This document shows positions 55,441 through 64,000 of a DNA stretch of 64,000 bases, piece after piece; position 1 is the stretch's first letter, and each line of letters starts with the position of its first letter. The notes below the pieces were generated by a model, which saw only the letters and a program-made list of their open reading frames with translations, was not told the origin of the DNA and ran no database searches. The DNA is from Winogradskyella schleiferi (GTDB lineage: Bacteria; Bacteroidota; Bacteroidia; Flavobacteriales; Flavobacteriaceae): NCBI RefSeq assembly GCF_013394655.1, contig NZ_CP053351.1, positions 3,884,001-3,948,000 on the forward strand. Direction: 5' to 3'. Made by a program: the position numbers and the translations under genes.

Positions 55441-56487
55441 CTATTTGGTGGATTCTCGTTCTATTAATTCTGTATTAATCACAACGGTCTGAAACTGTTC
55501 TTCTTCAGTATCATATTCCTTTTCAATTTTATCAATTAAGAGATCAGCAGCTCGCTCTCCCATCAACTGCGCATGTTGACTTACTGTTGTTAAACTAGGT
55601 GTTGAATGTTTAGAAAGTACACCATCAGTAAAGCCAATAACCTGAATATCATTAGGCACATGTAATCCCAATTTTCGAGCGACTTTCATGGCAGACAATG
55701 CGTATAATTCATTTACAGCAAACACACCGTCAATGTTTTTATGCGCTTTAAAAAGCTGTTCTATTTCACTTTCTAAGGCTTCTAAATGAACTTCATAATC
55801 AAGCGTATCGTCCATTTTTAGAATTAATTCGGCTTGAGGAGTTATCTTGTTTGCCTGCAGCGCTTCTAAATAGCCTTGTGTCCTGAGTTTTCCAACACTT
55901 ACATAATCTTTAGTGGTAATTAATGCAATAGTTTTACATTGGTTAGAAATTAATTTTTCTACCGCATTTTTGGCACCATTAAAATCATCCACAATCACTT
56001 TATCGCATTTAATTTCAGAAACTACACGATCAAACATTACAATTGGCATGCCTTGATTCATCGTTTCGTTATAGTGATGGTAATCCTGCTGTTGTAAAGT
56101 TTCTTTAGACATGGAGAGAATAAAACCGTCAATACTTCCATTGGCCAACATTTCCATATTTATGACTTCTTTAGAAAAAGACTCATTGGACAAACCAATA
56201 ATAACATTATAGCCTCTATTATTCGCTACTAGCTCTACACCTCTGATCACTTTAGAAAAGAAATGGTGGACTATTTCAGGAATAATGATGCCGATTGTAT
56301 TTGTTTTTCTGTTCTTTAAACTGAGAGCGATATTATTAGGCCTATAATTATAAAGCTTAGCAAATGCTTGAACTTTTTGAATGGTATCAGCACTAATTTC
56401 TTTGCTGTTTTTTAAGGCTTTTGATACCGTAGAAATAGACACATCTAATTCTCTAGCTATTTGTTTTAAGGTTATTTTTCGCTTCAT
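55441..56487 (-). CDS. LacI-family transcriptional regulator of the PUL
   Basis: 348 residues. N-terminal helix-turn-helix KITLKQIARELDVSISTVSKALKNSKEISADT with the hinge helix YRPNNIALSLK, then a periplasmic-binding-protein-like effector domain (about 60-345: NTIGIIIPEIVHHFFSKVIRGVE, VIGFTDGVLSKHSTPSLTTVSQHAQLMGERAADLL). Presumably senses maltose or a related oligosaccharide. It is divergent from susC and upstream of the MFS-pgmB-GH65 unit. A perfect palindrome typical of LacI operators lies at 56633-56650. Confidence 0.93.
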   Translation of the reverse strand: MKRKITLKQIARELDVSISTVSKALKNSKEISADTIQKVQAFAKLYNYRPNNIALSLKNRKTNTIGIIIPEIVHHFFSKVIRGVELVANNRGYNVIIGLSNESFSKEVINMEMLANGSIDGFILSMSKETLQQQDYHHYNETMNQGMPIVMFDRVVSEIKCDKVIVDDFNGAKNAVEKLISNQCKTIALITTKDYVSVGKLRTQGYLEALQANKITPQAELILKMDDTLDYEVHLEALESEIEQLFKAHKNIDGVFAVNELYALSAMKVARKLGLHVPNDIQVIGFTDGVLSKHSTPSLTTVSQHAQLMGERAADLLIDKIEKEYDTEEEQFQTVVINTELIERESTK

Positions 56488-56632
56488 TTTTTTTAACTTA
56501 AAATCGGACGAAGATAAGTTAAAATTTAGTTTCGCTATTTCCGACTTGATAATTTTTCTATATATTTATTGAAAAAAGCTCAGTTTTTCATTATTTCACT
56601 ACCAATCTTCATAAAATCGAAAAAGTTTTTAA

Positions 56633-56650
56633 CACGAAAACGTTTTCGTG
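56633..56650. promoter_or_regulatory. LacI-type operator, perfect 18-bp palindrome
   Basis: CACGAAAACGTTTTCGTG has a central CG, as in many LacI/PurR/CcpA-type operators. It sits in the 271-bp region between the regulator gene and susC, 109 bases before the susC start codon. It may control both directions. Confidence 0.75.
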
Positions 56651-56706
56651 ACTTTCGTCATGTAAATTAACATTCGAATCACATTAAATTTACATAGATT
56701 TATCCC

Positions 56707-56723
56707 GAGAAGTGAAAATATAA
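56707..56723. promoter_or_regulatory. 17-bp exact repeat, copy 2 (upstream of susC)
   Basis: GAGAAGTGAAAATATAA, identical to 55327-55343, lies 36 bases before the susC start. The nearby TAGATTTA resembles a weak Bacteroidota -7 element (TAnnTTTG), so the repeat would fall around or just after the transcription start. Confidence 0.4.
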
Positions 56724-56758
56724 ATCAATAAACTAAGTAATTAACTTAAAAACATTGT

Positions 56759-59659
56759 ATGAAAACAGTTTTAAATGCTTTACTATTCTGTCTCATTATG
56801 CTACCAGCAACCTTGATGGCCCAGTCTACTGCCACAGGTACTGTTACAGATAAAGCAAATGCTATGCCTTTACCAGGTGTAAACGTTATTATTAAAGGTA
56901 CTTCCAGAGGCGCCTCAACAGATTTTGATGGTAATTATTCCATAGAAATTAGTGAAGGTGAAATTCTTGTATTTTCTTATGTTGGCTATACCACGAAAGA
57001 GATTGAATTTACTGGGCAATCAACTATTGATGTTGCTATTGAAGAAGATGCTGCTCAATTGGATGAGGTGGTATTGATTGGTTATGGATCAACTACCAAA
57101 CAAGATGCAACGGGTGCCGTTGAAAAAGTAGGTGATGAAGAATTTAACCGTGGTGCTATTGTAGCGCCTCAACAACTTATTTCAGGTAAAGCCGCTGGTG
57201 TGCGTGTTACATCAAATGGTGGTGCTGCAGGTGAAGGTGGTGAAATTAGAATTCGTGGTGGCGCTTCTTTATCAGCCACAAACGACCCTCTTATTGTTAT
57301 TGATGGCTTGCCTATTGATCAAAGGGGAGGTGCTCAAGGAAGTGCAAATGCTTTGAATGCCATTAATCCAGCTGATATTGAGGACTTCGTTGTTCTTAAA
57401 GATGCCTCTGCAACGGCCATATATGGCTCAAGAGCCTCAAACGGTGTTATCTTAATTACAACTAAAAAAGGTTCTGTAAACCAGCCACTAAAAATTGAGT
57501 ATGGTTTACAAGTGTCAACAAGGCGTGTTGCAAATACGGTTGATGTCTTAAGTGGCGAAGAGTATAGAGATTTAGCCTCTAATCCAAATTTTGATTCTAC
57601 CACACTTGGAAACGCTAGTACTAACTGGCAGGATGAAATTTATTCCACTGGTGTTGGTGCAATCCATAACGTAACTGTATCTAAAGGTTTTGAAAATTCA
57701 AATTACCGCATCAATTTTAATCATGCTTCGCAAGAGGGTGCACTTGAGGATTTATATGAAAGAAATGGTTTGAATGTATCTTATGTACAAAGACTTTTGG
57801 ACAATGATTTAAAACTAACTTTCGTTGGTAAAGCTATTCAAGATGAATATTCATATAAAAGAGATGCTGGTGCTATTGGTGCGGCAATCTCGTTTGATCC
57901 CACACAACCTGTTAGGGATGAGAATGGTGATTACACACAATATGGTACAAGTGCGAATTTAGCACCCGTGAATCCATTATTTTTACTAGAGAATTATGAA
58001 GATCGGCAAACGATTAAACGTGTTATATCTAACTTTAATATCGATTATAAGTTTTGGTTTTTAAAAGATTTAACGTTTAACTTAAACGCTGGTATAGATT
58101 ACGCAGAAAATGATGGTTTCAAATTCATTGCAGCTAATCCAAACAATGCTGGAGGATTCCCTACTGATGAAGTCTCTAATGGTTTAAATAGAAACACGTC
58201 TTTAGATTTCTACTTAAATTATAAGAAAGATATCGAATCGATTAATACAAAAATCGATCTAACTGCAGGACATGCCTTTCAGGAGTTTTATATCGAAGGC
58301 TTTTTTGATAGAACTACAAATACAAACATCACGCAAACCGATATTAACCGAAATGCTTTAGAGTCTTATTTTGCAAGAGCGAGTTTTGATATTGCCGATA
58401 AATATTTAATTTCTGCAAGTTTCAGAAGAGACGGCTCTTCTCGTTTCAGTGAAGATAATCGTGTAGGTTATTTCCCGGGAGTTTCTGTGGGTTGGAAATT
58501 GATGAATGAGAGTTTTTTAGAGGATTCTTTCTTTTCTAATTTAAAACTTAGAGCTGGATGGGGAGTTACAGGCCAACAGGAAATAGGTTCTAATTACGGA
58601 TACTTAGGAATTTATACGCCTTCTAGAAATAACGCTGCGAACATACAAATCGGTTCTACATCAACCGGTGAACCAATTTTTATCTCAACATTACGTCCTG
58701 AAGGGTTTGATGAGAATTTGAAATGGGAAGAAACCACACAATATAACGTGGCTTTAGATTTTGGCTTTTTCAACAATAGGCTTAATGGTACTATTGATGG
58801 TTATTATAGAGAGACCGAAGATTTATTATCTCGGGTTCCAGTACCTGCAGGAGCTAACCTAACAGATATACTCTTAACCAATGTAGGTGCTGTTACAAGT
58901 AGAGGTTTAGAGGTAAGTTTAAACGGTGTTATTTATCAAAAAGAAAATTTTGGATGGGATACTAATTTTAATATTACCCTTCAACAACAAGAAATTACAT
59001 CTCTTAGTTTAAATGATGACCCTGATTATTTTATACCTACTGGCGGCATTAGTGGTGGTGTCGGAAATCAAATACAAATTTTCAAACCTGGTTATGACCC
59101 ATCGACTTTCTTCGTTTTCCGTCAAGTTTATGATAGTGAAGGAAACCCTATCGAAGGTTCTTACGTAGATGTCAATGGAGATAATCAAATTACAGAAGCG
59201 GATAGACAACCTTATAAAAAAGCAACACCAGACGCATTTATTGGTTTCACAAATAATTTTAATTATAAAAAATTCGATTTGAATTTTACTTTTAGAGGTA
59301 GTTTTGGTAACTATGTTTACAATAATAGTGCTTCTGATCGTGGAAACATTAATGCAGTTGTAAATCAACCAGGTTATCAGGCTAATGCCCATGCCAACTA
59401 TTTGGATACAGGCTTTACCAACCAAAATTTATTTTCGGATTATTATATCCAACGTGCCGATTTTGTAAGATTGGATAATGTCTCACTTGGTTATACTATT
59501 CCGTTTGAAAAAATCACCTTGAGAGCATCACTGACGGCATCGAATCTATTTGTAATCACAAAATACGATGGCTTAGATCCAGAAATTTCGAATGGAATTG
59601 AAAACAACTTTTATCCTAGAACAAGAGATGTTGTTTTAGGCTTAAACTTTACGTTCTAA
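56759..59659 (+). CDS. susC: SusC-like TonB-dependent outer-membrane transporter
   Basis: 966 residues. Signal peptide (about 1-21, TLMAQ), carboxypeptidase-regulatory-like domain (about 23-95; GTVTDKANAMPLPGVNVIIKGTSRG), TonB-box-like VVLIGYGSTTKQDATGAVEKV, plug domain (PQQLISGKAAGVRVTSNGG; IRGGASLSATNDPLIVIDGLP; TAIYGSRASNGVILITTKKG), and a 22-strand barrel ending in the aromatic ...VVLGLNFTF. Imports alpha-glucan oligosaccharides with SusD as lid. First gene of a plus-strand unit, 5 bases before susD. Confidence 0.95.
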   Translation: MKTVLNALLFCLIMLPATLMAQSTATGTVTDKANAMPLPGVNVIIKGTSRGASTDFDGNYSIEISEGEILVFSYVGYTTKEIEFTGQSTIDVAIEEDAAQLDEVVLIGYGSTTKQDATGAVEKVGDEEFNRGAIVAPQQLISGKAAGVRVTSNGGAAGEGGEIRIRGGASLSATNDPLIVIDGLPIDQRGGAQGSANALNAINPADIEDFVVLKDASATAIYGSRASNGVILITTKKGSVNQPLKIEYGLQVSTRRVANTVDVLSGEEYRDLASNPNFDSTTLGNASTNWQDEIYSTGVGAIHNVTVSKGFENSNYRINFNHASQEGALEDLYERNGLNVSYVQRLLDNDLKLTFVGKAIQDEYSYKRDAGAIGAAISFDPTQPVRDENGDYTQYGTSANLAPVNPLFLLENYEDRQTIKRVISNFNIDYKFWFLKDLTFNLNAGIDYAENDGFKFIAANPNNAGGFPTDEVSNGLNRNTSLDFYLNYKKDIESINTKIDLTAGHAFQEFYIEGFFDRTTNTNITQTDINRNALESYFARASFDIADKYLISASFRRDGSSRFSEDNRVGYFPGVSVGWKLMNESFLEDSFFSNLKLRAGWGVTGQQEIGSNYGYLGIYTPSRNNAANIQIGSTSTGEPIFISTLRPEGFDENLKWEETTQYNVALDFGFFNNRLNGTIDGYYRETEDLLSRVPVPAGANLTDILLTNVGAVTSRGLEVSLNGVIYQKENFGWDTNFNITLQQQEITSLSLNDDPDYFIPTGGISGGVGNQIQIFKPGYDPSTFFVFRQVYDSEGNPIEGSYVDVNGDNQITEADRQPYKKATPDAFIGFTNNFNYKKFDLNFTFRGSFGNYVYNNSASDRGNINAVVNQPGYQANAHANYLDTGFTNQNLFSDYYIQRADFVRLDNVSLGYTIPFEKITLRASLTASNLFVITKYDGLDPEISNGIENNFYPRTRDVVLGLNFTF

Positions 59660-59664
59660 AAAAT

Positions 59665-61305
59665 ATGAAAACTAAATATATAAATAACAAAGCTATGATG
59701 TTAAGAACAATTAAAGGTATTCTGGTTGTCTTTACCCTTGCGCTATTTGTGCAATCGTGTGAAGAACGACTAGACTTACAACCCGAAGACAGTCGTCTCA
59801 CTGGCGAAGCAGCTTTTGAAGACCCAGACTCCTATCAGCAATTTTTAGCAAAGATTTATGCTGGAATTTCATTGAGTGGACAAGAAGGTCCTGCAGGATC
59901 AGCAGATTTACAAGGTCTAGATGAAGGATTTTCCAATTACTTAAGATTGTATTGGAAAATGCAAGAACTAACCACGGATGAAGCACTTATTGCTTGGAAT
60001 GATGGTACCATACAAGACTTACATGCACAAGTTTGGACGTCTGGTAATGAATTTATCAGAACCATGTATAGCCGTTTGATGTATCAAGTGGCTTTAACCA
60101 ATGAGTTTTTACGTCAAACTACCGACACCAAACTGGACGGAAGAGGCGTTACTGGTGATTTAAGAGCAGAAATCCAAACGTATAGAGCAGAAGTACGTTT
60201 TATGAGAGCCTTGACGTATTGGCATGCTTTAGACCTGTATGAGAATCCGCCGTTTATAACTGAAAATGATCCTGTTGGAGCATTCTTACCGCCTCAGATT
60301 CAAAGAGCAGATTTATTTAATTATGTAGAATCCGAACTATTGGAGATTTTAGATGATTTAGCAGAGCCAAATGCAGACCCTGTAGAATACTATGGCAGAG
60401 CAGATAGAGCTGCAGCTTGGATGCTATTGGCTAAATTATATCTTAATGCTGAAGTATATACTGGCACACCACGTTATACCGATGTTATTACTTACACAAC
60501 TAATATTATAGGAGCAGGTTACTCAATTCCAAATATACCTTATTATTATTCCTTCTTAGCAGATAATAATACTAATGGTGCTCAAGATGAAGTAATATTT
60601 ACAATACCTTACGATGGTCTGAGAACGCAAGTTTTTGGTGGGATGACCTTTTTAACCCATGCGCCTGTAGGTGGCGAAATGGACCCTACAAATTTTGGAA
60701 TTAACGGCGGATGGGCTGGAGTAAGAACAACACCTACCTTTGTAGAGCAGTTTCCAGGTGAAGAAAATTCTGCAGATGGACGTGCCTTATTTTTTACAGA
60801 AGGTCAAACTAAAAATATCAGTTCGGTTTCAACATTTACTGATGGCTATGCTGTATCTAAATACAGAAATGTTGATGTGAGTGGAAATCCAGGATCAGAT
60901 ACATCAGGTGATCATACTGATATTGATTTTCCGATGTTTAGACTTGCCGATGTTTATTTAATGTATGCCGAAGCTGTTTTACAAGATGGCGGTGGTGATA
61001 TGAATACTGCTGTCGGTTATATCAATGAACTTAGAGAACGTGCTTATGGAGATAATAGTGGTGATATAAGTGCCGCCGATATGGATTTAGATTTTATCCT
61101 TAGTGAACGTTCTAGAGAATTGTATTGGGAATGCCATAGAAGAACAGATTTAATACGATTCAATCAATTTTCAAGTAACGGAATTTGGCAATGGAAAGGT
61201 GGTGTGCAACAAGGAACCACCACTGAATCATTTAGAGATGTAATGCCCATACCTTCTACGGATTTAGGTATTAACACCAATTTAGAACAAAACACAGGAT
61301 ATTAA
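59665..61305 (+). CDS. susD: SusD/RagB-like starch-binding outer-membrane lipoprotein
   Basis: 546 residues. Lipobox VQSC after a long N-terminus; in-frame ATGs at 59695 and 59698 are possible alternative starts that would give a more usual signal peptide. SusD marks: LDLQPEDSRLTGEAAFEDPDSYQQFLAKIYAG near the N-terminus, RAEVRFMRALTYWHALDLYENPPF, RADRAAAWMLLAKLYLNAEVYTG (TPR), FPMFRLADVYLMYAEAVLQDGG, and the C-terminal ILSERSRELYWECHRRTDLIRF. Binds alpha-glucan and caps SusC. 11 bases before the SusE-like gene. Confidence 0.95.
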   Translation: MKTKYINNKAMMLRTIKGILVVFTLALFVQSCEERLDLQPEDSRLTGEAAFEDPDSYQQFLAKIYAGISLSGQEGPAGSADLQGLDEGFSNYLRLYWKMQELTTDEALIAWNDGTIQDLHAQVWTSGNEFIRTMYSRLMYQVALTNEFLRQTTDTKLDGRGVTGDLRAEIQTYRAEVRFMRALTYWHALDLYENPPFITENDPVGAFLPPQIQRADLFNYVESELLEILDDLAEPNADPVEYYGRADRAAAWMLLAKLYLNAEVYTGTPRYTDVITYTTNIIGAGYSIPNIPYYYSFLADNNTNGAQDEVIFTIPYDGLRTQVFGGMTFLTHAPVGGEMDPTNFGINGGWAGVRTTPTFVEQFPGEENSADGRALFFTEGQTKNISSVSTFTDGYAVSKYRNVDVSGNPGSDTSGDHTDIDFPMFRLADVYLMYAEAVLQDGGGDMNTAVGYINELRERAYGDNSGDISAADMDLDFILSERSRELYWECHRRTDLIRFNQFSSNGIWQWKGGVQQGTTTESFRDVMPIPSTDLGINTNLEQNTGY

Positions 61306-61316
61306 AAGACTATATT

Positions 61317-62447
61317 ATGAAGTTTATAAAAAATATAAAATATGTTTTGCTGGCTTTAGGAGCGCTTACCTTCACTATGTCGTGTGAGGATGATCCTGAA
61401 TTTTATGCAACTGAATCAACGCCTATTCTTTTAGAAGAATTGCCAATTTCTCAAATTGTTGTTGATGGTGGCAATTTGAGCAATCCGGCTATTACCTTTA
61501 ATTGGAACAATGCTGATTATAATCAAGCCGTAGTAGAAAATTACACGGTACAATTTTCAAGTAATCAAGAATTTACAGAATCTTCAGACGTAGCGAGTGC
61601 TGTAGGTGTGAGCTCTATATCAATGTCGATGGCTGCATTAAACACTGCGACAAGTGCAATAGGTTTACCTCCATTACAAGAAAATACAGTATATGCGCGA
61701 GTAATTGCATCTTTAGGTGTTCAGGATGAATTGGCAGTTACCTCCAACATTATTAATTTTTTGGTAACCCCTTCATTTAGTTATGACTTTAATGACTATT
61801 ATTTAGTTGGAAATGGTACTTCTGCAGATTGGAACAATAACAATGATAACCCACCATTGTTTAGAGATGTAGGAAATGAAAATCTTTACACCTATACTGG
61901 CTACTTTACCAAAGGTGGTGGAGGTAACGATGATGGAAGATTTAAAGTTTTAGAAGAAAGAGGACAATGGCAGCCACAATGGGGAACTGCAGCTGACGAA
62001 GGCAGTGACGACATTGTAGAATCTGGTGATATCGCGGGGAATCCTGGTACTCAGGATAGTGATCCTGGACGTTTCGGAGTTCCAGATAATGGCTATTATA
62101 CGTTTACTATCAATTTTTCATCTAACACCTATACAACGGTTCCTTATGATGCTTCTGGCGCTACTGATTATACAAGTATAACGCTTCAAGGAAGTGCCGC
62201 TGGAACAGATACCGATTTTACACAATCCACATTTGATAGCCATTTATGGTATATCAATAGTATAAATCTTGGTTCTGGTGATGTTCAATTTACAACTAAT
62301 ACAGGAGCAACTTGGGGAGGAAGTACATCCTTTTCTGGTGTAGCTACTGAAGGTGGAGGACCAATTCCAGTGATTGTTCAAGATGACTATGAGGTTTGGT
62401 TTAACGACTTAACTGGAGATTATATAATGATCCCACTTAACTTATAA
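61317..62447 (+). CDS. susE: SusE-like surface glycan-binding lipoprotein
   Basis: 376 residues with lipobox TMSC. N-terminal SusE/fibronectin-like domain (about 25-150; VDGGNLSNPAITFNWNNADYNQAVVENYTVQFSSNQEF), then a carbohydrate-binding region (FNDYYLVGNGTSADWNNNNDNPPLF, YTGYFTKGGGG..RFKVLEERGQWQPQWG) of the SusE/SusF C-terminal type, and a second beta domain to the C-terminus. Displayed on the outer membrane to hold starch. 11 bases after susD and 11 before the next gene. Confidence 0.88.
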   Translation: MKFIKNIKYVLLALGALTFTMSCEDDPEFYATESTPILLEELPISQIVVDGGNLSNPAITFNWNNADYNQAVVENYTVQFSSNQEFTESSDVASAVGVSSISMSMAALNTATSAIGLPPLQENTVYARVIASLGVQDELAVTSNIINFLVTPSFSYDFNDYYLVGNGTSADWNNNNDNPPLFRDVGNENLYTYTGYFTKGGGGNDDGRFKVLEERGQWQPQWGTAADEGSDDIVESGDIAGNPGTQDSDPGRFGVPDNGYYTFTINFSSNTYTTVPYDASGATDYTSITLQGSAAGTDTDFTQSTFDSHLWYINSINLGSGDVQFTTNTGATWGGSTSFSGVATEGGGPIPVIVQDDYEVWFNDLTGDYIMIPLNL

Positions 62448-62458
62448 AAAGAAACACT

Positions 62459-64000
62459 ATGAAAATTAATAAAATCACTACGCTTATACTAAGTTTATTC
62501 CTGGTTTTTACAGCGTGCGATACTGACGACGGTCTCGTACTTACAGAGCCAGATGCTTCATTTAAACTTTTAGAACCTACGGCTTCTAATATCAATTTAA
62601 ATTACAATTTGCCTAATAATCCGGCATTTACAATTGTATGGGAAGATCAGTTATCTTCCGGAGATAGCTATATGATCGAATTATCATCAGATAGCGAATT
62701 TGATTCATCTACGGTAATTGGTTCTTCTACTACAGATAGTTTTACGATGTCAGTAGCTGAATTCAATAATATTGTCTTAGGTGCAGGAGGTGATGCCTTT
62801 GAACCTTTTGCAGTATATATAAGAGTAACTGCAGGAGCCAACTCTTCTAATAGTGTTAGCTTTAGCGTTTCTTCGTATTCAGAAGCTCCACCGGTAATTA
62901 CAAGTCCTGATAATACATTTGAACTTGTGCTGCTCGAAACTACTCCAGAAGAAGAAGCCATTGCAATTTCTTGGGATGATCCAGACTTTGGAGCTAATAG
63001 CTCTGTAACTGTTAATTACGAAGTGCAATTTGCACAAGCAGGAACAGATTTTGCTAGTGCCATAACAGAAAGTACTGACGGCATGTCATTTTCTAGTTCT
63101 CATGAAGCTTTTAACGAGCTTGTTTTGAATGCTGGTCTAACTGCAGAAGAAGCAGGAAGTTTAGATATTAGAGTTAAAGCAACCATAGAAATGACTGCAG
63201 GAAATATGGAACGCTTCTCTGATGTTGTTACCATTACCGCTACGCCTTTCAGTGTAGAACTAGCTCCAATATTATACGTAGTTGGTGCTGGTGCTGTAGA
63301 TGCAGGCTGGGATTGGACAACTCCTGTTGAGTTACCTTTACAAGGTAATACCTATTCGGGAAATATTAATTTAATTAACGATGCATTTCGATTCTTTACC
63401 GTAGCATCAGATTGGGATTCAGGTTTGAACTACCCTTACTACGAAGCCGTTGGATATACAATTGACACCGAATTAGTTAATGCCATGGATGGTGACAGCA
63501 ACTTCCAATTTACTGGAACACCAGGACAATATTTTATACAAATTAATACAGCGGATAAAACGATTACATTAGGACCTCCAGTTGTTGGTCCAAATTGTAA
63601 TTTTGATCAACTATGGCTAGTTGGCGCTGGTATTGTTGATGCCGGATGGGCATGGGATACTCCAGTAGCATTACCTTGTACAGGTAATGGAACCTACTCA
63701 GGAAATGTTGCTTTGACAAATGATGCTTTCAGATTCTTCTCAGTTAATAATGATTGGGATACTGGAACTAATTATCCAACATACGAAGGAAATGGTTATA
63801 CTATTGATAGCAACTTTAATAATGCTATGGATGGTGATAGTAATTTCTATTTCAATGGTACACCAGGAACTTATTTCTTGACTGTAGATGATATCAACAA
63901 AACAATAACTCTAGGTCCAGAAGAGCTAGAATGCGAATTTGAACAACTATGGTTAGTAGGTGCAGGTGTTGTTGATGCTGGTTGGGCTTGGGATACTCCT
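62459..64000 (+). CDS. SusF-like multidomain surface glycan-binding lipoprotein, 3' end outside window
   Basis: ATG at 62459-62461 opens a frame with no stop to the window end (514 codons). Lipobox VFTAC (Cys about 20). Two SusE-type N-terminal domains (about 30-145 and 145-265), then tandem carbohydrate-binding modules starting ILYVVGAGAVDAGWDWTTP, LWLVGAGIVDAGWAWDTP and LWLVGAGVVDAGWAWDTP at DNA positions 63272, 63611 and 63947, that is repeats of 113 and 112 codons. The third is cut off. Such repeats bind alpha-glucan at the cell surface; this gene extends the binding capacity of the SusCDE system. Confidence 0.88.
   Translation, partial: MKINKITTLILSLFLVFTACDTDDGLVLTEPDASFKLLEPTASNINLNYNLPNNPAFTIVWEDQLSSGDSYMIELSSDSEFDSSTVIGSSTTDSFTMSVAEFNNIVLGAGGDAFEPFAVYIRVTAGANSSNSVSFSVSSYSEAPPVITSPDNTFELVLLETTPEEEAIAISWDDPDFGANSSVTVNYEVQFAQAGTDFASAITESTDGMSFSSSHEAFNELVLNAGLTAEEAGSLDIRVKATIEMTAGNMERFSDVVTITATPFSVELAPILYVVGAGAVDAGWDWTTPVELPLQGNTYSGNINLINDAFRFFTVASDWDSGLNYPYYEAVGYTIDTELVNAMDGDSNFQFTGTPGQYFIQINTADKTITLGPPVVGPNCNFDQLWLVGAGIVDAGWAWDTPVALPCTGNGTYSGNVALTNDAFRFFSVNNDWDTGTNYPTYEGNGYTIDSNFNNAMDGDSNFYFNGTPGTYFLTVDDINKTITLGPEELECEFEQLWLVGAGVVDAGWAWDTP
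63272..64000 (+). repeat. Tandem repeats encoding glycan-binding modules
   Basis: Units begin at 63272, 63611 and 63947 (339 and 336 bases). The second and third are the more alike (GTTGATGC.GG.TGGGC.TGGGATACTCC is shared), pointing to recent duplication of the later unit. Confidence 0.85.

Noticed and set aside
63272..64000. CRISPR-like or satellite repeat
   Set aside because: The repeats are in frame, about 340 bases long and encode beta-rich binding modules.

Overview
The window (about 35% G+C by eye) is a chromosomal segment of a marine-type Bacteroidota bacterium, almost certainly Flavobacteriaceae. The evidence is a SusCDEF-type polysaccharide utilisation locus (PUL), many lipoproteins with short Bacteroidota-style signal peptides, mevalonate-pathway genes, LytTR signalling, a DUF2254 protein, a metallophosphoesterase fused to an outer-membrane barrel, and the scarcity of Shine-Dalgarno sequences. 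No rRNA, tRNA, CRISPR array or prophage was recognised.

Layout. (1) 1-2242: speB (cut by the window edge) and speA, arginine to putrescine. (2) 2829-9086: a LytTR two-component system divergent from two secreted esterase genes; the divergent region holds a 19-bp inverted repeat with one mismatch. (3) 9276-11372: accessory region with an IS110-family transposase broken by a 1-nt frameshift, a folded non-coding stretch that resembles an IS110 bridge RNA, and an orphan gene bounded by a 9-bp inverted repeat. (4) 11466-15922: diphosphomevalonate decarboxylase, a four-helix-bundle protein, a mevalonate-kinase-like GHMP kinase, a UbiA prenyltransferase and an RluB-type pseudouridine synthase. (5) 16071-21809: lipoprotein, decayed DUF1697 copy, intact DUF1697 gene, toxin-antitoxin pair, hybrid histidine kinase, HI0933-type flavoprotein. 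(6) 21867-33099: an eight-gene minus-strand run with redox flavour: SelO, flavodoxin-fold oxidoreductase, DUF427, hydrolase-OsmC fusion, EgtB, EgtD, metallophosphoesterase-barrel, DUF2254. (7) 33285-37325: HD phosphohydrolase fused to a Pycsar-type transmembrane effector domain, and a large GAF protein. (8) 37517-64000: an alpha-glucan (maltodextrin/starch) PUL.

PUL logic. SusC/SusD with SusE- and SusF-like surface lipoproteins (56759 onward, plus strand) would bind and import alpha-glucan. Periplasmic or surface GH13 (four genes), GH31 and GH97 enzymes would cut it. An MFS permease would bring maltose into the cytoplasm, where a GH65 phosphorylase and beta-phosphoglucomutase convert it to glucose and glucose-6-phosphate. 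A LacI-type regulator sits at the divergent point. A perfect 18-bp palindrome upstream of susC is the obvious operator, and an AGAAGTGA motif recurs in both control regions. The PUL also encodes an esterase whose closest relative in the window is the C-terminal half of the LytTR-linked esterase at 4846-6825, tying the two loci together.

The observations most worth following are the candidate bridge RNA beside the frameshifted IS110 transposase, the HD-Pycsar effector fusion without a visible cyclase, the shared esterase module, the decayed DUF1697 duplicate, the Asp-to-Gly change in the pseudouridine synthase and the PUL control motifs. No complete new multi-gene system could be demonstrated.
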